This document shows positions 57,249 through 64,000 of a stretch of 64,000 bases of DNA, piece by piece. The stretch covers positions 1 through 64,000 of the forward strand of contig NZ_JADGMI010000001.1 of assembly GCF_015234305.1 (NCBI RefSeq). The letters run 5' to 3'. The position numbers were made by a program, and so were the translations under genes. The notes under the pieces were generated by a model. The model did not search any database, was not told the DNA's origin, and worked only from the letters and a program-made list of their open reading frames with translations. The DNA is from Superficieibacter sp. 1612_C1 (GTDB taxonomy: Bacteria; Pseudomonadota; Gammaproteobacteria; Enterobacterales; Enterobacteriaceae). Within the stretch, counting starts at the first letter, position 1. Each line of letters opens with the position of its first letter.

Positions 57249-57412
57249 CGGCATTCCTCTTAAGACCTGTAAAGCGCGTTTCAGCGGCTTGCGTAATAGT
57301 AGCTGTCTTTGCAAAAAGCGTGATTTATCTCTGGTGGAGATGGGTAAATATGCTGGCCTGTCCGGTCATAATTACGTCAAAATACGCCTTTCTCTCTTAA
57401 CTGGCGAGTAAC

Positions 57413-58105
57413 ATGAACAGCACCGTTTACGATGCCTTCCGTTGTCTGAATCTGCTCGCTACCGGCTCCCGACCGTTCGGCATTCGTGAAATCGGCCGTA
57501 TGCTGGATCTGGATTCGGCAAAAGTAACACGGCTGATGCAAACATTGCTGGTGCTGGAGATGGTGCAGCAAAACGCTAAACGAAAATACAGTCTCGGCAT
57601 GGGGATCCACCGCCTCTCCGCCAGCGCGATTCACAACTCGGCGTTTTATACGGCGGTACTGGATATGCTGGAGGAGACCGGAAGCCATTCGGTCTCCATC
57701 GTTATTGGCGTGCTGAGCGGCAAGGACGTGGTCTATTTACTGCATACCCGCGGCGGGAAAAGCATTGCCCGTGCGATCGGTAATTATGAATCGTTTCCGG
57801 TACGCGATTCAGTGATTGGGATTAAATTGCTGGCGACCATGAGCGATGAAGAAATTATCGATCGCCTCGGCATTCATGATTATCACCTGCTGAAAAAAGA
57901 CATTGAAGAGGCCAGACATCATCAGGTGTTTGGCAAAGCTTACGGACCCGATGATTACCGTCTGGCCTGTATTATTCCCGGTATGCAGGCGGCGATCGCG
58001 CTGTCGAACATTCAGGGCGATCGATTAAATATTGAGAGCCTGCGCCAGTTTTTAGTCTCGGCGGCGCGAAAAATTAGCGGAGAGTCATTCCCCGGCGTTC
58101 AGTAA
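57413..58105 (+). CDS. IclR-family transcriptional regulator
   Basis: A 230-residue regulator. N-terminal winged helix (FGIREIGRMLDLDSAKVTRLMQTL), then the IclR effector domain (VYLLHTRGGKSIARAIG, ending with ALSNIQGDRLNIESLRQFL). It is convergent with the sugar-acid operon, overlapping the aldolase gene by 21 bases, and is the likely regulator of that operon, possibly via the palindrome at 63090-63112. It could alternatively act on crtZ, which is divergent from it. Confidence 0.85.
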   Translation: MNSTVYDAFRCLNLLATGSRPFGIREIGRMLDLDSAKVTRLMQTLLVLEMVQQNAKRKYSLGMGIHRLSASAIHNSAFYTAVLDMLEETGSHSVSIVIGVLSGKDVVYLLHTRGGKSIARAIGNYESFPVRDSVIGIKLLATMSDEEIIDRLGIHDYHLLKKDIEEARHHQVFGKAYGPDDYRLACIIPGMQAAIALSNIQGDRLNIESLRQFLVSAARKISGESFPGVQ

Positions 58106-58681
58106 TATCTGACAGCGTTCGGTGGTGAGTGAAACGGGCTGGCCGGGGCGATAAAGGGATGAGCCAATGCCCACGCTGTCGTAATAACGCAGATATTCCG
58201 CTGCGTTATCAACATCCACGCCGCCCACCGCGGAGAAAATAACGGCGGAAGAGAGCGGGCCTTTGATTAACTGCGGATAATTCAACGGTAGCGCGGCGGC
58301 AGGAAATATCTTCAGTACCTCCACGCCAAGTTCGCAGGCGGTGAAAATTTCGCTGGCGGTAAACACACCCGCGCAAATGCGCAGGCCGTGGCGTTTTGCG
58401 GCTTCCACCACGCGCGAGTCGAGATTCGGCGTCAGAATAAATTCCGCGCCCGCCTCTGCGCAGGTTTCAACATGGTCGGGCGTTAACACGGTTCCCGCGC
58501 CAGGTTGCACGCGGTCACCGAAGGCTGAACGCACACGTTTCAGGCTGATCGCCCAGTCGGGCGAATTGGTGGTGATTTCTACCGTCTTGATGCCATGATC
58601 CAACAGGCACGCGACCTGCTCTACGCTCTCCTGCGGCGTTATGCCGCGCAAAATGGCAACGATCTGCTTAGCAACTATCAT
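58085..58681 (-). CDS. dgoA: 2-dehydro-3-deoxy-6-phosphogalactonate aldolase (KDPG aldolase family)
   Basis: A 198-residue class I aldolase splitting KDPGal to pyruvate and glyceraldehyde 3-phosphate. Glu in KTVEITTNSP and the Schiff-base Lys in EVLKIFPAAALPL are present. Start ATG 58681 (MIVAKQIVAILRG), with GAGG at nine bases, is preferred over 58696. It overlaps dgoK by 14 bases and is last in the operon. Confidence 0.9.
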   Translation of the reverse strand: MIVAKQIVAILRGITPQESVEQVACLLDHGIKTVEITTNSPDWAISLKRVRSAFGDRVQPGAGTVLTPDHVETCAEAGAEFILTPNLDSRVVEAAKRHGLRICAGVFTASEIFTACELGVEVLKIFPAAALPLNYPQLIKGPLSSAVIFSAVGGVDVDNAAEYLRYYDSVGIGSSLYRPGQPVSLTTERCQILLNAGE

Positions 58682-59564
58682 GACGGAAGACCTCATTCAG
58701 TCCGGCAATGAGCGCCGTTTCAGCCTCAAGGGTAGAGCAGGGAAGCCCCAGCGCATCGCTGGCTTTCCGGTAATGGACAAGCAGTTCACGGCTGCCGATA
58801 AAACAAACCGGCGCGTCCCCCGGATGCCCCTGAAGTATTTCATGAGCAATCAGCAGCCCGGACAGCCATGCGCCCGCCGCCGCCGGGTCCAGCTCTCCAA
58901 GAATATAGCGACCGCGACAGCGGAACAGCTCGCTGACCAGCGCCTTCTCATGGCGTTCAATGGACTGCGCCGTTGCCACCCCGTCGAGAAACGCCTCGGG
59001 CGACGCGATTTGTGCGGGCAGCCCTTTACCAACCACCGAGTGATTGAGCACCAGATGATAAAGCTCTCCGGTCATCAGCGTTTGCAGGCTTTCGACGCGT
59101 TGCTGCTGACGATCCACCGTCATCCATTTGCTGTGAGTACCGACGGCAGCAAAGGTTGTGCTATCGCTCAGGGTCAGCGCGCCGGCCAGCTGCATCTCTT
59201 CGCCCCGGCAAATCTCGTTAACCCGGCGATCGCAGATACCGGGACGCAGGGTCAGCGGGTTGGACAATATGCCCGGCAGCGCCCGCCCTTTGCCCGTTAA
59301 ATCAGAGAAGCTGAGCGGCAGTTCCATATAGCCCGCGTCGGCAATGCCGATATTGCTGCCGATCATCCCGCATAACAGTACCGGCAGGCGTTCGTCCCAC
59401 GCATCGCCCAGCCGAAGCAGTTGCTCACGCAGAATAGCCGGAAGCGCCTCGCGCTGGCATTTGCCAACGCCGCAGGTATCCTGCACGGTGCGAATGACGT
59501 CGCCATTGCGCACGCTCATCGCACGAAAATTGCTGGTGCCCCAGTCAACGGCAATATAGTTCAT
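58668..59564 (-). CDS. dgoK: 2-dehydro-3-deoxygalactonokinase
   Basis: A 298-residue sugar kinase phosphorylating KDGal at C6. N-terminal YIAVDWGTSNFRAMSV (phosphate loop), CGMIGSNIG, and AAVGTHSKWM. It overlaps the DapA-like gene by four bases upstream and dgoA downstream, so the kinase and aldolase are coupled as in the E. coli dgo operon. Confidence 0.92.
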   Translation of the reverse strand: MNYIAVDWGTSNFRAMSVRNGDVIRTVQDTCGVGKCQREALPAILREQLLRLGDAWDERLPVLLCGMIGSNIGIADAGYMELPLSFSDLTGKGRALPGILSNPLTLRPGICDRRVNEICRGEEMQLAGALTLSDSTTFAAVGTHSKWMTVDRQQQRVESLQTLMTGELYHLVLNHSVVGKGLPAQIASPEAFLDGVATAQSIERHEKALVSELFRCRGRYILGELDPAAAGAWLSGLLIAHEILQGHPGDAPVCFIGSRELLVHYRKASDALGLPCSTLEAETALIAGLNEVFRHDSC

Positions 59565-60457
59565 CGACTGGCCCCCAGTGCTGCCAGCGACAGCGCATCG
59601 GTCAGATCGCGCAACTCTTCCCGCGTGACGTCATCAATGCGTTTTGCCGGTTCGCGCACCACATCGGTGGCGAAAATCCCGGCCTGATGCAGCACCGTTT
59701 TATGCACCGCTACGCCGATGCCAGGCTGAACGCCATAGCGCAGGAAAGGCAGGTAGCGATAGAACAGCGCCTGCGCTTCGCGGCGATCCCGCTGCCAGGC
59801 CTGAAGAATGGCATTGATCACATCGGGAAATTCGCAGGCGGGCATGGTGCCAATAATCCCCCGGCGCAGTTCTTCATAGAGAAAACCGGCGTTTAGCCCG
59901 CCAAACAGACCGATGCTGTCGCCCAGCGCCGTCTTCAGCGCGGTGATTTTTAGCGTGGTGGGAGGCTGCTCCACTTTGATATATTTGATGGTCAGAAAAT
60001 CCTGGCACAGCTTAACCAGCGTCGGGACCGGCAGCGTAACGCCGGTCATCAGCGGCGCATCCTGGATCATAATGTCGATGTCGCAGGCATGGCAGATATC
60101 GCGCCAGAAATGGTAAATCTCGTCCGGGCCGGGTTTGACCACCGACGGCGGGTTGACCATCGCCACCTGCGCGCCCCAGCGCTGGACGCGCTGAATATCC
60201 TCGATTGCCACCGCGGCAGAGGCACCGCCCGCAGCGGCTACCAGCGGCAGATCGCCCGTCAGCCGCTTCACGCAGGCAAACAGCGCCTCTTTTTCACCGC
60301 CGGTGAGCGCGTAGCCCTCGGAAGCATTGCCGAACAGCGCCAGCCCGTCCACGCCCTGATCGAGCAAAAATCTCACCAGCTTCTCAATGGAAGCGAAATC
60401 CACCTCGCCATTTTCATCAAACGCCGTTGCCAGGATTGGCACATTACCTTTTAACAT
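59561..60457 (-). CDS. DapA-family lyase/aldolase of unknown substrate
   Basis: A 298-residue (beta/alpha)8 protein of the dihydrodipicolinate synthase/N-acetylneuraminate lyase family. The Schiff-base Lys is expected in LTIKYIKVEQPPTTLK. GLALFGNASEGYALTGGEK corresponds to the usual GTTGE loop, here NASEG. At the place of the catalytic Tyr (YNxPxxTG in relatives) the protein has IQDAPLMTG. It is clearly not the biosynthetic DapA; context suggests a 2-keto-3-deoxy sugar acid. Overlaps both neighbours. Confidence 0.82.
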   Translation of the reverse strand: MLKGNVPILATAFDENGEVDFASIEKLVRFLLDQGVDGLALFGNASEGYALTGGEKEALFACVKRLTGDLPLVAAAGGASAAVAIEDIQRVQRWGAQVAMVNPPSVVKPGPDEIYHFWRDICHACDIDIMIQDAPLMTGVTLPVPTLVKLCQDFLTIKYIKVEQPPTTLKITALKTALGDSIGLFGGLNAGFLYEELRRGIIGTMPACEFPDVINAILQAWQRDRREAQALFYRYLPFLRYGVQPGIGVAVHKTVLHQAGIFATDVVREPAKRIDDVTREELRDLTDALSLAALGASR

Positions 60458-61614
60458 GTAGCCCCCATTACCGATTCGCGAACGCGATCTTCATTGATTT
60501 CAATACCCAGCCCGGCTGTCTGCGGGAGTTGATAATGCCCCTGTTCGCAGATCAGCGGCGTGTTAAGCAACTGGTTAGCAATGGCGAAGACAGGCGGCTG
60601 ATACTCCAGCATAAAAAGATTCGGGATCGCCGCCGCCACATGGATGGAAGCCGCGATGCATGGACCCAGCCCGACGCTGAGATGCGGTGCAACCTGCAAA
60701 TTCCACGTTTCCGCCAGCGCGGCGATATGCATGATTTCGCTGATGCCGGTACGGCCCACGTCCGGCTGGAGAATGTCGGCGGCGCGCTGCTCAATAAACG
60801 GCTTAAACTGGTAGCGGGTACGTTCCGTCTCGCCCAGAGCCACAGGAATCGGGCTTTTCGCGCGCAGCTCGCGGTGTCCGGCGATATCCTCCGGCAGTAG
60901 CGGCGCTTCGAGAAAACCCAGCCCCAGCGGATGCAGCGCGTTCGCCAGTTCTGCCGCCTGCGCGACGCTGTAGTTCCAGTGGGCGTCGAGAAAAATCTGT
61001 GCGTCTTCGCCCAGCGTCTCCCGGATGGCACGGACATTCTCAACGTCTTCTTTCACGCCGTAGCCCAGCGCGAGTTTTACTGCGGTAAAGCCTTTTTCCT
61101 GCCAGCGTTTTGCCAGCGCGCAACGCGCCGCAAGATCGGGTTCCGGCAGTCCTGAAACGTAACAGGGGATCGTGTCCCGGTACGCGCCGCCAAGCAGTTG
61201 ATAAACGGGCAGGCCGAGAATGTTGCCTTTCAGATCCCAAAGCGCGATATCCACCGCCGCGAGCGCATCAATGTGATAGCCGGTGATATGCCCACGATCG
61301 CGCATCGCGTCATACATTTGTGAATTCAGGACCGCGCTGGCGAAGGGCGACTGCCCGGTCAGCAGTGGGGCGAATAAGTGGGTAATCAGTTCGGCAATCA
61401 CCTGCGGCACCACCGGGGCCAGCGCTTCGCCCCAGCCAACATGTCCATCGTCGGCAGTGATTTTTACCAGGCAGGTTTCCATTTTGCGTGAATAGACGCA
61501 GCGATACTCGGGGCGGTAGTAGTAATCCGCCTGCTCTTCACTGACGCTGCCGCCCAGATACGCCTGTTGCGGCGTGATCCTGAGGGGAAAGCATTCAACT
61601 TGGCTGATTTTCAT
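60451..61614 (-). CDS. Enolase-superfamily acid-sugar dehydratase (galactonate-dehydratase-like)
   Basis: A 387-residue mandelate racemase/muconate lactonizing-type protein. Metal ligands are Asp210, Glu236 and Glu262 (FLDAHWNY, FLEAPLLPED, LGETERT); the Asp285-His311 dyad is in LQPDVGRTG and VAPHLSVG; Asp-x-His (210-212) resembles galactonate dehydratase. The Lys motif reads VKLALG, with no second Lys. Expected to dehydrate a sugar acid to the 2-keto-3-deoxy acid used by the kinase. The exact acid is not determined. Confidence 0.83.
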   Translation of the reverse strand: MKISQVECFPLRITPQQAYLGGSVSEEQADYYYRPEYRCVYSRKMETCLVKITADDGHVGWGEALAPVVPQVIAELITHLFAPLLTGQSPFASAVLNSQMYDAMRDRGHITGYHIDALAAVDIALWDLKGNILGLPVYQLLGGAYRDTIPCYVSGLPEPDLAARCALAKRWQEKGFTAVKLALGYGVKEDVENVRAIRETLGEDAQIFLDAHWNYSVAQAAELANALHPLGLGFLEAPLLPEDIAGHRELRAKSPIPVALGETERTRYQFKPFIEQRAADILQPDVGRTGISEIMHIAALAETWNLQVAPHLSVGLGPCIAASIHVAAAIPNLFMLEYQPPVFAIANQLLNTPLICEQGHYQLPQTAGLGIEINEDRVRESVMGATC

Positions 61615-61631
61615 AACGACTCCAGGTCACG

Positions 61632-62954
61632 TTAATCGAGGATCTTGCCGGCGGTTTCTTTGGCGAACCACACGGCGATAAAAGAGATAAGCGCGGTGAT
61701 CATCACGTACCACGCGGGAGAGAGCGGGTCGCCGGTCCAGGAAATCAGACTTGCCGAAGCCAGCGGCGTGACGCCGCCAAACAGCGCAACGGTCAGGTTA
61801 TAGGCGATGGCAATACTGCCGTAGCGAATCGCAGTGGGGAACAACTCCACCATTGCCGCGCCGCAGCCGCCGTTAAACATGGCGACAAAGATGCCGAGCA
61901 TGCTCATGGCGGCAATGGCATTCGTCACCGAGCCCTGGCTCATCACCAGCATCGCCGGATAGGTCAGGAGAATGAATCCCCCACAGCCCATGAGCATCAG
62001 CGGGCGTCGTCCCCAGCGGTCGGAAAGATAGCCGGTGAGCGGCATACAGACTGCCACGCTTAACAGTCCCAGCGTGGTAATAAGATAGGAGTCGGTGCGG
62101 CTGTAGTGCAGGTGCGTAGACAGATAGCCCGGCATAAAGGATTGCAGCACCCAGCTACTCACCGCTTTGACCACCACAAAGCCGGTACAGAACAGCAGTG
62201 CGCGCATGGAGGTGGACAGGGTTTTACGCAGCGGCGATTTTTCCAGTTTGCCGCTGGCTTTCAGTTTATGAAACTCGGCGGAGTCTTCCATATTGCGCCG
62301 CATATACAGCCCGCCGAGGCCCAGCGGTGCCGCCAGCAGGAACGGTATGCGCCAGCCCCAGTCATTCATCGCCGCCTCGCCCAGCATATGCGTCAGGAAA
62401 AGTACCAGTCCGGAACCGCAAACGAAGGCCATAAAGCTGAAGTTTTCGCTCCAGCAGGTGAGCGTTGCCCGGCGGTGCGGCGGCGCGCTTTCCGCCAGAT
62501 AAGTAATGACGCCCGAGCTTTCGCCGCCTGCGGCAAAACCCTGTACCAGACGAGTCAGCACCAGCAGAATGGGAGCGAGGATCCCCGCCTGCTGCCAGGT
62601 CGGCAGGATCCCCATCACGAAGGTGGAAATCGAGGTAATGACGATAACCGTCACCAGTACTTTGCGTCGTCCGAGGCGGTCACCCATCGAACCGAAGAAC
62701 AGCCCGCCCAGCGGACGCATCAGAAAGCCTGAGCCAAATACGGCGAAGGATTTCAGCAGCGCGACAGCCGGGTCGCTACTGACGAAAAAGTTGCTGGCGA
62801 TAATCGCGGCCAGCGTGCCGTAAAGCCCGAAATCAAACCACTCGATAAAATGGCCGACGCCCGCCGACAGCATTATTTTGGCGGTGCGTCTGGCCGGCAT
62901 TTTCTGCTGTCCGGCAGCATCGTCTCCGGCGTAGTGAATACCTGTTTGTTCCAT
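61632..62954 (-). CDS. MFS transporter, metabolite:H+ symporter type
   Basis: A 440-residue 12-helix transporter. AGVGHFIEWFDFGLYG, RPLGGLFFGSMGDRLGRRKVL and GFAAGGESSG identify the MHS subfamily (relatives KgtP, ShiA, ProP). The start MEQTGIHYAG at 62954 has AGGAGG upstream; the long open extension upstream has no membrane character. First gene of the sugar-acid operon, 17 bases before the dehydratase, so it probably imports the same acid. Confidence 0.88.
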   Translation of the reverse strand: MEQTGIHYAGDDAAGQQKMPARRTAKIMLSAGVGHFIEWFDFGLYGTLAAIIASNFFVSSDPAVALLKSFAVFGSGFLMRPLGGLFFGSMGDRLGRRKVLVTVIVITSISTFVMGILPTWQQAGILAPILLVLTRLVQGFAAGGESSGVITYLAESAPPHRRATLTCWSENFSFMAFVCGSGLVLFLTHMLGEAAMNDWGWRIPFLLAAPLGLGGLYMRRNMEDSAEFHKLKASGKLEKSPLRKTLSTSMRALLFCTGFVVVKAVSSWVLQSFMPGYLSTHLHYSRTDSYLITTLGLLSVAVCMPLTGYLSDRWGRRPLMLMGCGGFILLTYPAMLVMSQGSVTNAIAAMSMLGIFVAMFNGGCGAAMVELFPTAIRYGSIAIAYNLTVALFGGVTPLASASLISWTGDPLSPAWYVMITALISFIAVWFAKETAGKILD

Positions 62955-63089
62955 GTAACCTCCTGAGGTTAAGCAGGGTAGCTGTCGGTGTGATGTTGTT
63001 GTTGTCAGTACGCTGAGTGTAGGGATTGCAGGCAGGCTGGCGAGTGCAGTGGCAGGTTGCGTGAGGCTTATCAAAGATTGCTGGCGCAA

Positions 63090-63112
63090 AGTGCTTCACA
63101 TAGTGAAGCACT
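63090..63112. promoter_or_regulatory. Perfect 23-bp palindrome upstream of the sugar-acid operon
   Basis: AGTGCTTCAC - ATA - GTGAAGCACT, a perfect 10-3-10 inverted repeat 136 bases before the transporter start codon, between it and divergent zinT. Size and TTCAC/GTGAA arms suit an IclR-type dimer. Confidence 0.62.
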
Positions 63113-63169
63113 AACCTCCAGCGCCACGTAACGCATGCAGGAAGACTATCATTGCGTCATAATTTGTTA

Positions 63170-63184
63170 TGTTATATTGTAACA
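63170..63184 (+). promoter_or_regulatory. Zur box of zinT
   Basis: TGTTATA-T-TGTAACA, 7-1-7 near-palindrome inside ATTTGTTATGTTATATTGTA, close to the enterobacterial Zur motif TGTTATA-TATAACA. It lies 33 bases before the zinT start. Confidence 0.78.
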
Positions 63185-63216
63185 ATAAATATCAACATCA
63201 CATTGAGGGTACTATT

Positions 63217-63867
63217 TTGGCGGTTAATTACAAAACTCTGGCGATGGCACTGGGCGCGCTGCTGGTTAGCGGACAGGCGCTGTCTCACGCGCACCATTCA
63301 CATGGCAAACCGTTAACGGAAGCGGAACAGAAAGCGGCGGAAGGCGTTTTTGACGATAAGGACGTTAAGGACCGCACTCTGTCGGACTGGGACGGCGTAT
63401 GGCAGTCCGTTTATCCGCTGCTGGTCAGCGGCGATCTGGACCCGGTGTTCAAAAAGAAAGCCGAAAAGGATAAAAGCAAAACCTTCGAGGACATTAAGGA
63501 GTATTACCGTAAGGGATACGTCACTGATGTTGCGACTATCGGCATTGAAAATGGGGTAATGGAGTTCCATACCGGCGACAAAGTGGACTCCTGTAAGTAC
63601 GACTACGCCGGACATAAGATCCTGACCTATACCTCCGGCAAGAAGGGCGTTCGCTACTTATTCGAGTGTAAAGACGCCAGCAGCAAAGCGCCGAAGTACG
63701 TGCAGTTCAGCGATCATATCATCGCGCCCCGCCAGTCGGCTCACTACCATATCTTTATGGGCAACACCTCACAGGACGCCTTGCTTAAGGAGATGGATAA
63801 CTGGCCGACGTATTACCCGTTCCAGTTGACCAACGAGCAGGTGGTTGATGAGATGCTGCACCACTGA
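63217..63867 (+). CDS. zinT: Periplasmic zinc-binding protein ZinT
   Basis: A 216-residue periplasmic protein that binds zinc/cadmium and hands zinc to the ZnuABC system. Homology to E. coli ZinT starts exactly at a TTG codon (63217, first residues then [18 protein letters not shown]), preceded by GAGGG at seven bases; the ATG at 63169 lies inside the Zur box and would add 16 unlikely residues. Signal peptide to about ALSHA; His-rich HAHHSHG; C-terminal SAHYHIFMG metal site. Confidence 0.93.
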   Translation: MAVNYKTLAMALGALLVSGQALSHAHHSHGKPLTEAEQKAAEGVFDDKDVKDRTLSDWDGVWQSVYPLLVSGDLDPVFKKKAEKDKSKTFEDIKEYYRKGYVTDVATIGIENGVMEFHTGDKVDSCKYDYAGHKILTYTSGKKGVRYLFECKDASSKAPKYVQFSDHIIAPRQSAHYHIFMGNTSQDALLKEMDNWPTYYPFQLTNEQVVDEMLHH

Positions 63868-63901
63868 TCGTCTGGCCCTGCGCCTGGCGGCGCGGGGCCA
63901 A

Positions 63902-64000
63902 CTAACGCTCATAGCTATCGTTGTCATCGCAGGTTGCCGCGGATGCGCTTACCTGCACATCATTAAATGACAGCCTGCTCACGCCTGAAATTTTACCGAA
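63902..64000 (-). CDS. 3' end of an unidentified gene leaving the window
   Basis: On the minus strand 32 codons are open from the window edge to a TAG at 63902-63904; the last residues read QVSASAATCDDNDSYER. No family recognised from so little. A GC-rich inverted repeat (63873-63899) between it and convergent zinT could terminate both. Confidence 0.45.
   Translation of the reverse strand, partial: FGKISGVSRLSFNDVQVSASAATCDDNDSYER

Noticed and set aside
60451..61614. Missing second Lys of the K-x-K motif in the enolase-superfamily enzyme as a sign of inactivity
   Set aside because: Galactonate-dehydratase-type members also lack it and use a His after the first metal-ligand Asp, which is present here (Asp210-x-His212).
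62955..63089. 45-residue N-terminal extension of the MFS transporter
   Set aside because: No homology or membrane character; AGGAGG sits just before the ATG at 62954.

Overview
The window is chromosomal DNA of a member of the Enterobacteriaceae. Its backbone runs in the Escherichia coli order from the end of an rRNA operon to the proline genes: rrf-tRNAAsp-yafC-yafD-yafE-mltD-gloB-yafS-rnhA-dnaQ-tRNAAsp-yafT, then yafV-fadE-gmhA-yafJ-yafK-dinB, rtcB2-prfH-pepD-gpt-frsA-crl-phoE-proB-proA-tRNAThr. Encoded proteins look very close to E. coli ones, but the complete carotenoid cluster points to a yellow-pigmented relative (Cronobacter, Siccibacter/Franconibacter, Atlantibacter, Pseudescherichia or Leclercia type). 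The sequence alone does not let me name the species.

Bases 1-9050 are core: 5S rRNA, two identical tRNA-Asp genes about 7.2 kb apart, and housekeeping genes between them. Bases 9350-23000 form an AT-rich island behind the second tRNA-Asp, a known home of type VI secretion (T6SS) and Rhs genes. It holds one intact-looking unit (Hcp, a muramidase-like effector with a LysM nested inside its catalytic domain, and two small secreted proteins that are candidate immunities). Next to it are scars of a deleted T6SS (3' ends of vasL and tssC, and an inverted hcp fragment). Then comes a graveyard of seven 5'-truncated Rhs tips. Six still carry a toxin-like C-terminus and a following immunity candidate; several are frameshifted, and they are mixed with IS and SymE remnants. 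No full-length rhs gene is present.

Bases 23200-31110 hold a FadR/GntR regulator, a five-gene peptide-type ABC transporter and a leaderless gamma-glutamyltransferase homologue, apparently one operon, with a perfect 23-bp palindrome in front. Bases 31200-48205 return to the backbone. Notable there are a LexA box before dinB and the RtcB2-PrfH ribosome-rescue/repair pair. That pair is preceded by a 15-codon leader ORF whose 3' half folds into a hairpin, a candidate translation-sensing control element.

Beyond tRNA-Thr (thrW) the content is accessory: a small cupin, an internally deleted methyltransferase, crtE-idi-crtX-crtY-crtI-crtB with convergent crtZ (zeaxanthin glucoside synthesis), and a sugar-acid catabolic operon. 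The operon encodes an MHS-type transporter, an acid-sugar dehydratase, a DapA-like lyase, a KDGal-type kinase and a KDPGal-type aldolase, with a convergent IclR regulator and a perfect 23-bp palindrome in its promoter region. The window ends with Zur-type zinT, starting at TTG, and the 3' end of an unknown gene.
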